This document shows, piece after piece, positions 1 through 10,439 of a DNA stretch of 64,000 bases. A program made the position numbers and the translations under genes. The stretch spans positions 26,870,002 to 26,934,001 of the forward strand of contig OY987242.1 of assembly GCA_963920765.1 (NCBI GenBank), given 5' to 3'. Source of the DNA: Ulota crispa. Its lineage: Eukaryota; Streptophyta; Bryopsida; Orthotrichales; Orthotrichaceae. The notes beneath the pieces are model-generated. The model was given only the letters and a program-made list of their open reading frames with translations, searched no databases and had not been told where the DNA came from. How positions within the stretch are numbered: the stretch's first letter is position 1; the number at the start of each line of letters is the position of its first letter.

Positions 1-259
1 CACTGCCCCACTGGCCACCCGTCACCATTGCCACTACAAATTGCAACTCATTACATTCTTCCATTTCAACTTGCTTCTTACACCCTTGGATCATGAAGAC
101 CAAAGGTTGTGATTGAAAAATGTACAACCGGTTATGTACGATAACCTATTCGCTGGTAACGGTTATCTAATACTTGATTTGTATCTAGAGCCTGAGACGG
201 ACGATTGCCACGACGGAGTTTGCTCTCATCTACAATGGGACTATGTCGGGACAGCCATC
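1..259. other. Downstream flank and probable 3' UTR of the receptor kinase gene
   Basis: This is AT-rich sequence following the stop codon of the minus-strand receptor kinase. It probably contains that gene's 3' UTR and polyadenylation region. The plus-strand open frame overlapping the last exon is antisense to it, and I see no independent gene. Confidence 0.4.
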
Positions 260-3200
260 TCACACGCAGACCAGTCTGAGATCTTGAGGCTTGAACGCAT
301 CAGGTGCAGCACCTTTGCTCTTGGGCTTCACATCGGAGAGCATCTGCACCACGTCACGCATGGTGGGTCTGTCTACTGGCAAGTCGCTGGAACACAGCAG
401 CGCCACTCTCAGCACCAGCATCACCTCCTGCACAGCCATTCCGTGACGTTTGAGGGAGTAAACAGCAACAGGGTTTAACAAGATAGCCTACTTAAGGTTT
501 CATCGTAAGTAAGGTTTTGTAGAGATGGGTGGTAAAGATTTGGTAAGGTTTGAGGTTTGAGTGTAAGGTAGCGACACCCCTCTCCATGAGTGTCCCCATC
601 AGTGTTGCCTACGCGTTAGATCTATGCCAGTGACTGACAGATACAGAAAAAAATGGTTTTGGGTGACAAAGTGATGGTTTTGGGTGACAAATTGATGGTT
701 TTGAGTGACAAAGTGATGGTTTTGGGTGATAAAGGGATGGTTTTAGGTGACAGAGTGATGGTTTTGGGTGACAAAGTGATAGGTTATGGGTGACAAAATG
801 ATGGTTTTGGGTGATTGGCATAACAGTTTTGAGTGCCCCATCTCACAATTTACAGTAAAAACTCTTCAAGTTAGTATTATGAGTGTAAGAGCACACTAAA
901 TACTTGAGTAAGCATTATTTTGTAGCATCTCCTAGACACAATTATACATTTTCAGTGAATTTTGGACTTTGAAAAATCTTTGTGAACAAATGCTTGCAGT
1001 TGAAACTTTGAAATTGATGCCAACATATTTGATTTCCTCTTCCTTACTCACCATTTTTTTTTTTTTCTTTTTGTCAAAGTTCATCAATAGAATTTCCTAC
1101 TCCAAAATCCTTAGTTTCACACTTATGGGTGTTGTTGTTACCTTATACTGCTCCTGTTCCGAATTTGGAGGAAGGAATTTTTTTTGGCTTACTTGGACAG
1201 GAACGCCAACGCCGCCCATTCGGGGATCCAGCACGTCGAGGACGCCTTCTTTGGTCTGGATCTTGCGGCGCACCCACTGCACGATGTCCACGCCATCGCC
1301 GAACTCGGTCTCAATGGGACGCTTCCCTGTCAGGAGCTCCATGAGCACCACTCCAAAGCTGTAGATGTCGCTCTTCTCGTTCACCTTCAGCGTGTACGCA
1401 TACTCTGCAAAAGCACAGTCAATTCCTGGATTAAGCCAAACCACTCTTCAACAAAGACCGCTCAGGTTTTTCTGTGAAGTTGATTGAAGATTAATTACCT
1501 GGTGCGATGTAGCCGTACGAGCCAGCGATCGACGACATCGACTCCGACTTGCCGGTATCTTGAAACAGTTTGGCGAGCCCAAAGTCGGCAACGTGAGCCT
1601 GGAATGTGGAGTCAAGGAGAATGTTGTTGGATTTCACGTCACGGTGGACTATCAGTGGCGAACAGTCGTGGTGTAAGTAGCATAGCCCATGCGCTGCTTG
1701 CACTGCAATACTGTACCTGCCGATTTATCACCATAAAACATCCATATAAGAGCCAAACACATTTTCTTAACGAAAAACTCTTGACAATCTTAGAATGTTG
1801 CAGTTTAGGGTTTAGGGCTTGGAAGCGAGAGCGAGAGCGAGAAAGCGCCGAGCACAGTCAACTCAATACCTCGTTTGACAATCTTAGAATGTTGCAGTTT
1901 AAGTTTTAGAGTATGGAAGCGAGAGCGAGATCGAAAGAGAGAGAGTTGTACCTTGTTTCCCAGTCGAGCTTTTCAGATCGCTCCTTGCTATGGAGAAGCT
2001 CGCCGAGGCTACCATTGGGCATGTACTCGTAGATCAAGAGGTTAGTCTCATGGTTGGAGCAACATCCCAACAATCGCACAATATTGCGGTGCCGAATCTT
2101 GCCTAGGGTTTGAATCTCCGCCGAGAAGCCATGGTCGTGCGCTGCGCCTTTCCCCTCGCCGGCCAGCCGCTTGACCGCCACGATCTGGCCACTGGACTGC
2201 ACTCCTTTGTACACCGTTCCGGCGCCTCCTCTTCCGATGATGTTCTCCTCGTCCAAGCAGTCCAGTACCTGCACATTCCCCCGTTCAGTTTCAATCCAAA
2301 CCCTAACCCTAATCCTAATCCATGAAATCTGAATCCTAAGAGGTGGCAAGAGAGCTCAACCTGAGATGCGGTGAGATCCAAGCGCGAGAATGCGGTGAGC
2401 TTCCATGGCCGCGTCGTGGCCTCCCGCCGGAAATACTCACAAATGTACCACCGGTATTTTTTGAAAAAGCAGCAGACGCCAACGAGCAACACCAGCAACG
2501 CCGCGGAAAACAACGCCCCGACCAGCCACGCCAACAGATTGCTCCGGCGATGGTGACGAGCAGCAGGGGAGCCGGGCACCGGGGCGAACGCTTCGCCGGC
2601 GGGGCAGGGTTGCAGCAATCCGCCGCACAAGAACGGATTGCCCTCGAAGGAGGAGACGTTGTACGAGTCGAAGTGCGGGATGGGGCCGGAAAAGTTGTTG
2701 TAGCTGAAGTCGAATACGTTCAGCGTCTGCAGCATTTGCAACTGCGGCGGAATCCGTCCTGCCAGCTGCAAACCCTCACCACAATCCCCACGTCAACCGG
2801 CGCACTCATCGCCGCAAACCCTAAGTGCTTCATTCTCACAAACCCTAAGTTATATCTCACAAACCTCAAGTGCTTAGATCTCACAAACCCTAAGTGCTGA
2901 GATCTCACAAGTCCTAATTGCTGAGATCTCACAAACCCTAATTGCTGAGATCTCGCAAACCCTAAGTGCTCGGATTTTTACATGCCCTTGTGTAACTTTG
3001 GCATGCCATGTCCAAATCACACGTGGTTTGATGCGTTAGAATGCTCTTTCAATTGCGAACAGCAAAGTACCTGATTGTGCGACAGGTTGAGGAGATACAG
3101 ATCCGGAATGTACTCGATCTGGGGAGGAATGTCGCCAGTGAGGCCGTTCCTGCTCAAGTCCAAACTGCCGAGCTTCTTACAGTTCGACATCTCCACGGGG

Positions 3201-6200
3201 ATGGTCCCCGTGAACTCATTCCCACTGACGTCGAGCTCGTTCAAGCTCTGCATGTCACAGATCTGCGGTGGGATGGGCCCGTCGAAGTGGTTGTTGGCGA
3301 TCAGGAACGACTGCAGCATGGGCAGGTTGCCGATGCTCTCGGGGAGCTGACTGGACAGGTTGTTGTCGGAGAAGTCCAGGTAGCTCAGCTGCGGCGAGTC
3401 GATGATCTCCGACGGGATTGGTCCCGTGACTTGGTTCATTTGAATCTCCACCATGGAGATGTTGGGCAGGCCCAGGAGTCCAAGTGGTATGGTGCCGTTG
3501 AGCTTGTTGTTGCTCAGGCGGAGCTTTGATAGGCTGATGCAGTTGCCGAGGTTCTCTGGAATGGGGCCGGTGAGCTGGTTCTCCTTCAGAATCACCCATT
3601 CTAGCTTCTGCCCCGCGCATAAATCGTTGGGAATGGTGCCGTTCAGGAAGTTTGTTGAGAGGTCGAGTAGCGTGAGGTTCATGTTTTGGCCCAGCGCTTC
3701 CGGGATGGGACCTGTTAATTTGTTGTCCCATAAGTAGAGTACCTGAAACCAAAGTATCGACACTTGGAGTTAGAGTCTGTGCATGTCAAGCTTGAAATTT
3801 TAACCAAGTTTAGAGTAAGCTGATAGGGGTAGTCAGGGCTTCTCGGAGAATGAAAAGAGAATGGAGATTGAGAAGTTGTGGAGAGAAAAGAGGAGTCAAT
3901 AGGAGCTCATTCTTCTTTGTGTGTGACACTCTGTTTGTTTGTTTTGGAGAATGAGAATGGGGAATGATTACCTGTGCTTTCAGAAGATGCAGTAATTACT
4001 GTGTTCTCCACCAACAAGAGCAATCAATCGACAATAAAAACAAGCACAACAAGGTGAAACGTGGGTTGTGAGAGGTGAAACTTCTCCCGCTAAACTTCTC
4101 ACCGCCCTATTTTTCACCTCCAGAGGAATAGAATGGGGTGGAATGGGGTGGTGAGAAATTTCATACGCTAACAAAAACAGAAGCTCAGACAGCCAACAGC
4201 AAAGCGACATGTTTGCGTTCTCATTCTCCACATGCGGCCAAGAAAGTGCTGTGACTACCCCTATTGTATGTGGTTACCTGCAAGTTTGGCATGTCGCCGA
4301 TGAAGTCAGGAATGCTGCCTTCGAACAGGTTGCTCATCAAGCTGAGAAGCTCCAGTTTCTGCAGGTAGATGAGCGCCGGGGGGATGATGCCGCTCAAGTT
4401 GTTGTACGAGAGGTCCAAGGACTGCAGGTTGACGATGTTGCCGATTTGAACGGGGATGACGCCCACGAGCTCGTTCAGTTGCAGGAACAGCGTGTCGAGG
4501 TTGCCGAGATTGCCGAGCTCCGGAGGAATGCTGCCAGTTAAGTTGCAGCGTCCCATGTCCAAGCGTACCAGGCTGGTGAGGTTCCCGAAGGAGGCTGGAA
4601 TCCCGGAGCTGTAGTTGTTGAAGTAGCCCATGTACAGCTCTTGCAGCCCTGCCACAATCACCACATCAGCCCCAAGCCTTTCACCAAAATCCAACCCATG
4701 ACGAAAAAACCAAACTCTACTCCAATCGTAGATCCTAAGTTATTGTTTTAGTTTTTGCGAGCCACTTTTCTTTAGATAGCATATGTTTCAAAGTAACAAG
4801 TTTCAGATAAAGAAAAAAGCTCAAGCTTTGAACCTACATCAAATCATATGCAACCTCTGGTGATAACAAACTTAAATTCTGAACTAACTGTAAGTGTAAC
4901 CTGGGGTGAAACAACAAATAGAATTACTGTAAAGTTGACCTTGAACTATACCAGGTAAACCTACTTCAATAATAGTTATTGCACAAAGCAGGGGTGTAGG
5001 ATTTCTTGTTGGTTCAAGCTAAATACCTAAAGTGACACCTGAGTCGCAACGGTGGGTTAGTTGCAGTACCTTGAAGTTTGCCAAGCTCGGGAGGAATGGG
5101 CCCAATGAGAGAGTTTCCATTCAAGCCCAAGTATTTGAGAGCTAAGAAGTTCCCGTATTCCGGCGGAATGTTGCCTTCAAAGTAGTTACCACCCAGGCTG
5201 AGGTGCTCCAGGGTGGGGATGAGCCAGAGGTCACCCGGAAGTATGCCAGAGAAGTTGTTGTTGAAGCAATCCAGCACCTGGCCACAGTTTCCACATCAGA
5301 ACACAAATCACAATCCTCACAACTCTAAACATTTTCCAACTGGTTTGTACATTTTCCAACTGGTTTGTACATTTTCCAACTGGTTTGTACTCCCTCTGTA
5401 CCTCTAAAAGCGTCCAAAAGCTTCCTTTCAAAGGATCAACTACGTATCCAGCTTTAATGTCACCGTTTAGGCACCCAAATTCCATGCATAAAGTACCATA
5501 TTTGAGTATGCTGCCAGCTCCTCATTATTGATGATTTAAAGATTAGTAGCAACAAGGATACCTCATCATATGGGCAAGGCCAAGCTTGCTAGGAGAACAA
5601 TGCTCTCTAATCACTTAACTTATCCCCATGAGATCATTGAACATGGCAAACGCATTCTCGGCGTTTGAAATCAGCAAAGGAAGCACCTATTTAGTGGTAC
5701 AAGAAATGTGTCTGATCGGGACGTCTTTAGAAACACAGAGGGAGTACATTGGTTTTGTTTTCAATACCTGCAGGGACTGGAGCTGGGAGACGTTAGCAGG
5801 GAAGTCGCCATTGAAGTTATTATTGGAGATGTTCAAATACTGCACATGAACAAGAGTGGCAATCTCGCCAGGCAGCAAGCCGGTGAAGTTGTTGAACTCA
5901 AGGGAGATGTTCACGAGGTTCTTCAACCGACCCAGATCCGCTGACAACGTCCCGGTGAGGTTCATCATCGCCAAGTACAACCCCACCACGGAGGAGGCGT
6001 TGTTGCAAGCAATGCCGCTCCACAAACACGGCGTGGCAGAACCGTTCAGCTTCCAGCTCTCCAAACGACCCGAGGGATCTCCAAAGCTCGCCTTCATCGC
6101 CAGCAACGCCAACCCCTCCTCGGACAGAGGATCGCTCAAGCAACGTCCCATGCACACAAACAACATCACCACCACCACCAACAGCTTGCTCACTCCACTC

Positions 6201-6253
6201 CATGCTTCCAGCTTCTTCTTCCCCATCCTGATCACCACCAGCTCTGTCAGCAT
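260..6253 (-). CDS. CLV1-like: CLAVATA1/BAM-type leucine-rich-repeat receptor kinase (LRR-XI), 9 exons
   Basis: Plasma-membrane receptor kinase. Family members bind CLE peptides and control stem-cell activity. Exons in transcript order: 6253-5768, 5277-5070, 4648-4278, 3742-3071, 2765-2361, 2268-1952, 1716-1499, 1404-1193, 427-260. All introns are GT-AG and all phases close, giving 1018 residues, near CLV1's usual 980. A signal peptide is followed by an LRR cap pair (C-x6-C), about 20 plant LRRs to about residue 612, a second Cys pair (CGGLLQPC) and a TM helix at about 656-680. The kinase has loop GRGGAG (726-731), K747, HRD D846, DFG D864 and APE E893, so it should be active. The start could be Met1 or Met10 (MGKKK...); either leaves a signal peptide. 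The kinase and the [11 protein letters not shown] segment resemble CLV1/BAM, but some features recall TDR/PXY and MIK1, so the subclade is uncertain. Eight introns is unusual for this clade. Confidence 0.93.
566..1143 (-). mobile_element. AGGTAG-family MITE in intron 8 of the receptor kinase
   Basis: The element begins AGGTAGCGACACCC and ends GTTGTTGTTACCT, with TA on both sides (564-565 and 1144-1145). Its interior matches the copies at 18892-19548 and 10440-10969 in inverse orientation, including the shared stretch around TTTGTGAACAAATGCTTGCA. Without it the 765-bp intron would be about 185 bp. It is non-coding. Confidence 0.8.
651..815. repeat. Minisatellite inside the MITE, about 20-21 bp unit
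   Basis: About eight imperfect copies of a unit close to GGGTGACAAAGTGATGGTTTT lie in tandem. The same unit, in inverse orientation, occurs inside the related elements at 10838-10870 and 19318-19445 with different copy numbers. It is therefore a variable-number core of this MITE family. Confidence 0.85.
1781..1943. repeat. Tandem duplication in intron 6 of the receptor kinase
   Basis: Two copies about 94 bp apart share TTGACAATCTTAGAATGTTG followed by GCAGTTT and a GAGCGA-rich run. They fill most of the 235-bp intron (1717-1951). Confidence 0.75.
2291..2322. repeat. Telomere-like CCCTAA repeats in intron 5
   Basis: Within the 92-bp intron 5 there is a run of CCAAACCCTAACCCTAATCC type, about four CCCTAA/CCTAAT units. 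In plants AAACCCTAA (telo-box) motifs are known regulatory sites, but chance or a repair footprint is equally possible. Confidence 0.5.
2815..2966. repeat. Minisatellite in intron 4
   Basis: About seven imperfect units of roughly 20 bp, each near AAACCCTAAGTGCTGAGATC with CTCAC linkers, make up half of the 305-bp intron 4. Confidence 0.8.
5330..5389. repeat. Perfect three-copy 20-bp tandem repeat
   Basis: CATTTTCCAACTGGTTTGTA is repeated three times without mismatch, directly abutting a Stowaway element. It lies in intron 1 of the receptor kinase. Confidence 0.9.
5390..5744. mobile_element. Stowaway MITE in intron 1 of the receptor kinase
   Basis: Termini CTCCCTCTGTACCTCTAAA and its inverse (TTTAGAAACACAGAGGGAG) are flanked by TA at 5388-5389 and 5745-5746. 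This is the classic Tc1/mariner-type Stowaway end. It accounts for 355 bp of the 490-bp intron. Confidence 0.85.
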
Positions 6254-6588
6254 TGCCTATCCCCACTTTTGTTCTCTCCGCCTTTTGCAGCGTCGTTACT
6301 CATGGTGGAGTCCTTGAACCACTCCAGCTTCAGCCACAGCAATCCTTGAACCACTCCAGCTGGCATGTCTGTGTGAGTAACAGATAGAGTTGTGAATATT
6401 AGTATTGTGATTATTGTGGAGAAGAGGAAGGCGATGGGGTGGAGTTTGGGGTTTGAATGTGTCGCGGGCGTGAGCGTGACGAGGACGGTCGCTGGAGAGT
6501 GTAGAGTATGTTTTGGGCGAGTGCAATACGTGCGGCAGTCGAAGGGCAGGAGCCGTCGCCCCGCCCTCGCCACTGCCTGCTGCAGGTA
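6254..6588 (-). promoter_or_regulatory. Upstream region and probable 5' UTR of the receptor kinase gene
   Basis: This is moderately GC-rich sequence just upstream of the start codon, ending where a MITE fragment begins. It probably holds the 5' UTR and core promoter. No clear TATA box was identified. The open frames here lack recognisable domains. Confidence 0.35.
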
Positions 6589-6655
6589 AGGTAGAAGCAC
6601 CCATGAGGGTGAAACTAAAGGCTTTGGAGTAGGAAAATTTATTGATGAATTCTGA
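6589..6655 (+). mobile_element. 5' fragment of an AGGTAG-family MITE
   Basis: The sequence starts AGGTAGAAGCACCCATGAG and continues like the left end of the 18892-19548 copy (AAACTAAAG...GAGTAGGAAAAT), then stops. No matching right end was found, so it is truncated. Confidence 0.65.
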
Positions 6656-6673
6656 CCAAATATAGTTAATTAA

Positions 6674-6906
6674 CCCTTAATTCCTAAAGGACAAGACAGC
6701 CCTTTGCAACCAGTACAATATGGGGTATTTTTCTTGTATTTGGAATGGATCTACACATCTACTTCATTTGAGATCAACAAAGAAGTTGGAAAATAGATCA
6801 ATGTGGTTCTAGTGAATTACTTGAGATTCCAAATTAAAAAAAATTGTTGGTAGCAAATGACAATTATACGTCGGCATATATACTATGCCCTATTGTCGTT
6901 CAAGGG
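6674..6906. mobile_element. TTAA-flanked MITE, short family (about 230 bp)
   Basis: The element is flanked by TTAA at 6670-6673 and 6907-6910. Its interior (TTTTTCTTGTATTTGGA, TTTGAGATCAACAAA, TTGGTAGCAAATG) matches the copies at 28079-28304 and 52491-52717. The TTAA target and CCCTT-type end suggest a piggyBac-like non-autonomous element. It is non-coding. Confidence 0.7.
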
Positions 6907-6910
6907 TTAA

Positions 6911-7918
6911 CCCCTAAATGCCCAAGGCCTTTTTTGAGCTTCTAGGAATTTTTTCTAAATTGAACAAAAAGCCAACATTTTGATAAGTTGTACTCCCTCT
7001 GTCCCAAAATGATCTTCTTGGGGGCCTTTATTGAGTGTCTCAAAATGATCTTCTTGTTGTAGGAGGAAGGGAGCTAGTGACACTTGCACATAGTCCAAAA
7101 GCATGGGTATGCTAACCAGTCCTGTGCCATCAAGTGAGTGGCCACCGGTGCTCTTCAAAAATGCCTCAAAATTTCAATTTACAAGCACTTCAAAACCACA
7201 CTTTGAAAACTAATTTGAAACTCAAATTTTTAGAACAATAGGAGGACATCAAACTCTATTCATAGGTCAATTTTTATTTTTGGAAAATGGTTCTTTTCAA
7301 GCTTAATCTATAACATTTTGTGTAATAGGAAGATGATTTTGGGACGGAGGGAGTATTAGTTTTTTTAAAATTGTAACCATACAAATTCAAACTAGATATG
7401 TTAAACACCACATAGGAAAAGAAAATACAACAATACCACATATGGATTGAAAGATTATAATGTTTGATCAAGAGGGTGTTAAAATTGCAAAAACTTCAAA
7501 TCTTTCAATCCTCTTTTCACGTGGCAAATCTAAAATGTTGGTCTCCAAAAAAATATGAGGTTAAAGGATATAACATACGTAACTCCAATCCATTTATAGC
7601 TTTTCAAAATCTCTTTTACAATTTTTTTAAATGAATTTCTAGTGTGAATTTTTCTCCAAGATCTAGTGTATTTGAGGCTCATTTTCATGAGCTCTCAACA
7701 CTAAAAAAAAGTCAAGATTGCAATGGACACCCTTGCACAAAATCATGAATAGAAAATTCACAATTAGTAATTTTTAGAATCAGCTTTTTGATGCTAAAAC
7801 CATACTTTAAAAAGATTGATCCTAAAATATAAAGTACTAGACATAGCAGCTTAGTTAGGTTTTATTGAACTTCAAAATATTGTTGGCACCCAAATGTGGT
7901 GCTTTGGGCATTTAGGGG
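6911..7918 (-). mobile_element. TTAA-flanked MITE, CCCCTAAATGCCC family, with a nested Stowaway
   Basis: Ends CCCCTAAATGCCCAAGG and TTTGGGCATTTAGGGG are flanked by TTAA (6907-6910 and 7919-7922). It shares its interior with the copies at 43687-44317 and 52722-53365 in opposite orientation, for example CAAGATCTAGTGTATTTGAG. After removing the nested 361-bp Stowaway it is about 645 bp, like its relatives. Confidence 0.82.
6993..7353. mobile_element. Stowaway MITE nested in a TTAA element
   Basis: Ends CTCCCTCTGTCCCAAAATGA and TTTTGGGACGGAGGGAG are flanked by TA (6991-6992 and 7354-7355). An internal repeat of AAAATGATCTTCTTG is present near the left end. The two related TTAA elements lack this insertion. 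Confidence 0.9.
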
Positions 7919-7922
7919 TTAA

Positions 7923-8269
7923 ACGCCTAGGACAAGGATGTTTTTCATCCCCCGGCTCTAAAAAAGATTACAATATGTACTACAAATAAAAAATGTTTTT
8001 CATTAGCCTTTTTAATAAGTGATCATAAATACATGATCCATCATGGAAGGCAAAATATTATATCATTAGATGCACTCATATTTTTAGGTAACCCAAATTG
8101 CGAGTAGAATCAAAGACATAGTGTTAGGTCCCAAGTTGCCATGCTTACAATTTTCATGAATGCATTATGCAATGTTGACTTTTGCAGCATCAAAAAATAA
8201 TATTATGATTGTTGGGCACTTGCTGCTACTGTAGAGAGTACTGTAACCAAGTTGGTCACAATGACCAGC
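7923..8269. other. Gene-free AT-rich stretch
   Basis: I see no coding exon, terminal inverted repeat or tandem structure that I can support. Confidence 0.4.
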
Positions 8270-8660
8270 CTAGCGTTGTCGGGTTGAGAGGAGCGCGCCT
8301 TGGGAACACGCAGGGTGTCTTGCTGCGATCGTGCGTTGCCGACTGAAAACGTTGTCAATCTTGATCTTCTCTTCAAATCTTTAGTCTTCAGTCTTCCGTT
8401 GGCCTATCCTGTGGCTGGCTCTAAGGGTATAAGGGTCAAGGTAGGGATAAGAGCCCACTGGATACGGGACGGGTAGATCGGGACAGCAGACACGAGCTGC
8501 CGTCCGTATGACGGGATCCTAAAATCAAATTCACGATCTGCTGGCCAAAACTCCAGATCGTGAGAACAGAGCAAGTCTCGACCATGTGGGTGATCAATCC
8601 CACTTCGTCACCACGACAATAAATGGGGTTAAGTTTGGTTTAACCCAAACTGCCCGCAAC
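8270..8660. other. Unclassified GC-richer block, possible retrotransposon remnant
   Basis: Base composition rises sharply relative to both flanks, and no open frame is present. A TGTTG...CAACA bracket (8210-8661) is reminiscent of an LTR, but no target duplication, primer site or second copy is visible, so I leave it unclassified. Confidence 0.3.
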
Positions 8661-9005
8661 AAGGTTTACAAAACAGAATGGAAATGAATTGACAAACGAG
8701 CCTCCAAAACCGGCTAGGAATAACAAAGCCACATCCCACACATACATAAAAAATAAACCCAAAACATTCCTCTTGAAATCTTCATATCTTCAGATCTTCA
8801 AATCTTCATGTCTTCAAGTCTTCAAGTCTTCATGTTTTAATAAAAACAATGGGGAAAATCACAAATAACAAGTCCTAGAAAAGGCAGCAACCTTCTATCT
8901 AATGCCACAGATGGCTCAAAGATTCAAATGCTAAGTGTAATAGCAATTTGAAAAGCTCTCCTAACCTTCTAACATCCCTCTAAATTTCAACTCAATCTAA
9001 GATAC

Positions 9006-9700
9006 TGTCCAAAAGTTATGCGAGTTCAAAGTAGAGGCTCTTCTTCCTCTTTACAAACTAAACACTGCCTCTAAAAACCTCTATAACTTTTGTTCTATAG
9101 ATCACCCATAGAAACGTGATATCAATTTAGAAAGATGATATCACTGGCTTCAACCCATAAAATTTGCACTTCAAAACAAAACTTTGTCCGAAAGCTCTAG
9201 TCAATCAAAGTGTGGGTCTCAATTTTTTAGAGAGCACCCAAACCCGCAACTTCTACCCACTATAACTTCTTCAATAAAACTCCAAATGAAATGATTAAAG
9301 ACAATTTGAAAAGTTATGACAACAAACTATCACTCCTAAAATTTTGAGAAGAAATCTCATACTGTCCAAAAGTTGTAGCTCTTCAAAATCTCGGCTTTCT
9401 CCTAACAAAAGGGCAGCCACCTCCAAACCTTCACACTTCCATAACTTTCTCGTCCAAGCTTCAAACCTCAAGTTTAAAGACTTTCTAGAAAGCCGATAAT
9501 AAGATAAACACTCTCTTCAAATCTTGTTGCAAAATGATATACGGATCATAAGTTATGGCTTGTCGAAGTCTCAGCCTTTCTTCATAGTTTGGCTTTTTGA
9601 CTCCAAAATTCAAACACTCATAACTTTTGCATCACAACTCCAAATCAAACTTGCAAACTCATTTTGGAAAGGTAATCACACAAGGAACAACTTCCTCAAA
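9006..9700. repeat. Degenerate tandem array, about 177-bp period
   Basis: Related segments beginning near ACTGTCCAAAAGTT or a variant recur at about 9006, 9183, 9361 and 9533. Each is followed by TCAAAGT/CTCGGCTTTC-type text, then CCAAACCTTCA... and ATAACTTTT...CTCCAAAT. Spacing is 172-178 bp. The monomers are strongly diverged, so this is an old array or an internal repeat of a decayed retroelement. Confidence 0.5.
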
Positions 9701-10082
9701 TTTCAATTCAAAATCACGTATACACAGAAAAAAATCTCCTCTCAAAGTTTCGGGATTTTTTTTTTTCCCACCAACACTCATACACTAACTTCCAACAACT
9801 AAGGGATCTTTCCTCCACAATTTCGACCCTATCTAAGGTAGGGAGGTGGGGCACATCAGCCCATGCTCCTCCTTATCCTAACCCCACCATAGATGCCAAA
9901 ACCCTTTTCCTTTCACACCTTTCCCATTGACTTCTAAATCCTTAGTATTTTTATTCAAACAAAGGCAAAATATATGAGCCTTCCAAAATCTCTAGATAAA
10001 CATATGAAAATGATTAAATTACAAAATAAACACCATCGTAAAATGGCCACGTGCTCTTGCGAGCATATAATAGCGTCAAACG

Positions 10083-10345
10083 CTTGTCTTCAGTTGCCAA
10101 GTCGTGGACTTGGTTGGCTGGAAAAGCGGTCGTCTCTGGCCGCCCGCCGGTCCGGGTTCGAATCCCATCGAACTCGTCGAGCGGTGATGGCGGCTCACGG
10201 CTTGGCAGCTAGTGAGGCAGGAAATTGGCCCAGCCAACCCGCTACCTACCCCCTTGAGCTGTGCATGTGACAAGACGGCGCAGCGCATTGGAATCTATGG
10301 CCGCTGCGCTGTCACCAAACCGTGGTCCTCATCACGACCACCCCT
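10083..10345 (+). mobile_element. Probable tRNA-derived SINE
   Basis: A GC-rich block stands out in AT-rich surroundings. It contains a perfect pol III B box GGTTCGAATCC at 10155-10165 and, about 40 bp upstream, an A-box-like TTGGCTGGAAAAGCGG. The block extends about 190 bp past the B box without a tRNA 3' half, which fits a SINE better than a tRNA gene. Ends and target duplication are not resolved. Confidence 0.5.
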
Positions 10346-10439
10346 TTTGCCTCAACTGTTGATTTATTGAAATCAACACAAATATAAAGAAATAACAAGT
10401 ATTTACATGATGGAGGGAAGTCCATCAGGACAGCGTTTA

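Noticed and set aside
113..478. Plus-strand 121-codon open frame
   Set aside because: It is antisense to the last exon of the receptor kinase and has no domain or splice support.
2103..2771. A 222-codon minus-strand frame running from the receptor's exon 5 through intron 5 into exon 6 in another frame
   Set aside because: After the donor at 2361 the reading is intronic and then out of frame. Splicing restores the kinase frame.
3041..3752. Several long open frames opposite to or overlapping the LRR exon
   Set aside because: These are shadows of repetitive, GC-rich LRR coding sequence.
8210..8661. Possible solo LTR with TGTTG...CAACA ends
   Set aside because: No 5-bp target duplication (ATGAT versus AGGTT), no primer-binding site or polypurine tract, and no second copy in the window.
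10100..10175. True tRNA gene
   Set aside because: The B box is present, but the A box region and acceptor stem do not close into a convincing cloverleaf by eye. SINE is the better reading.
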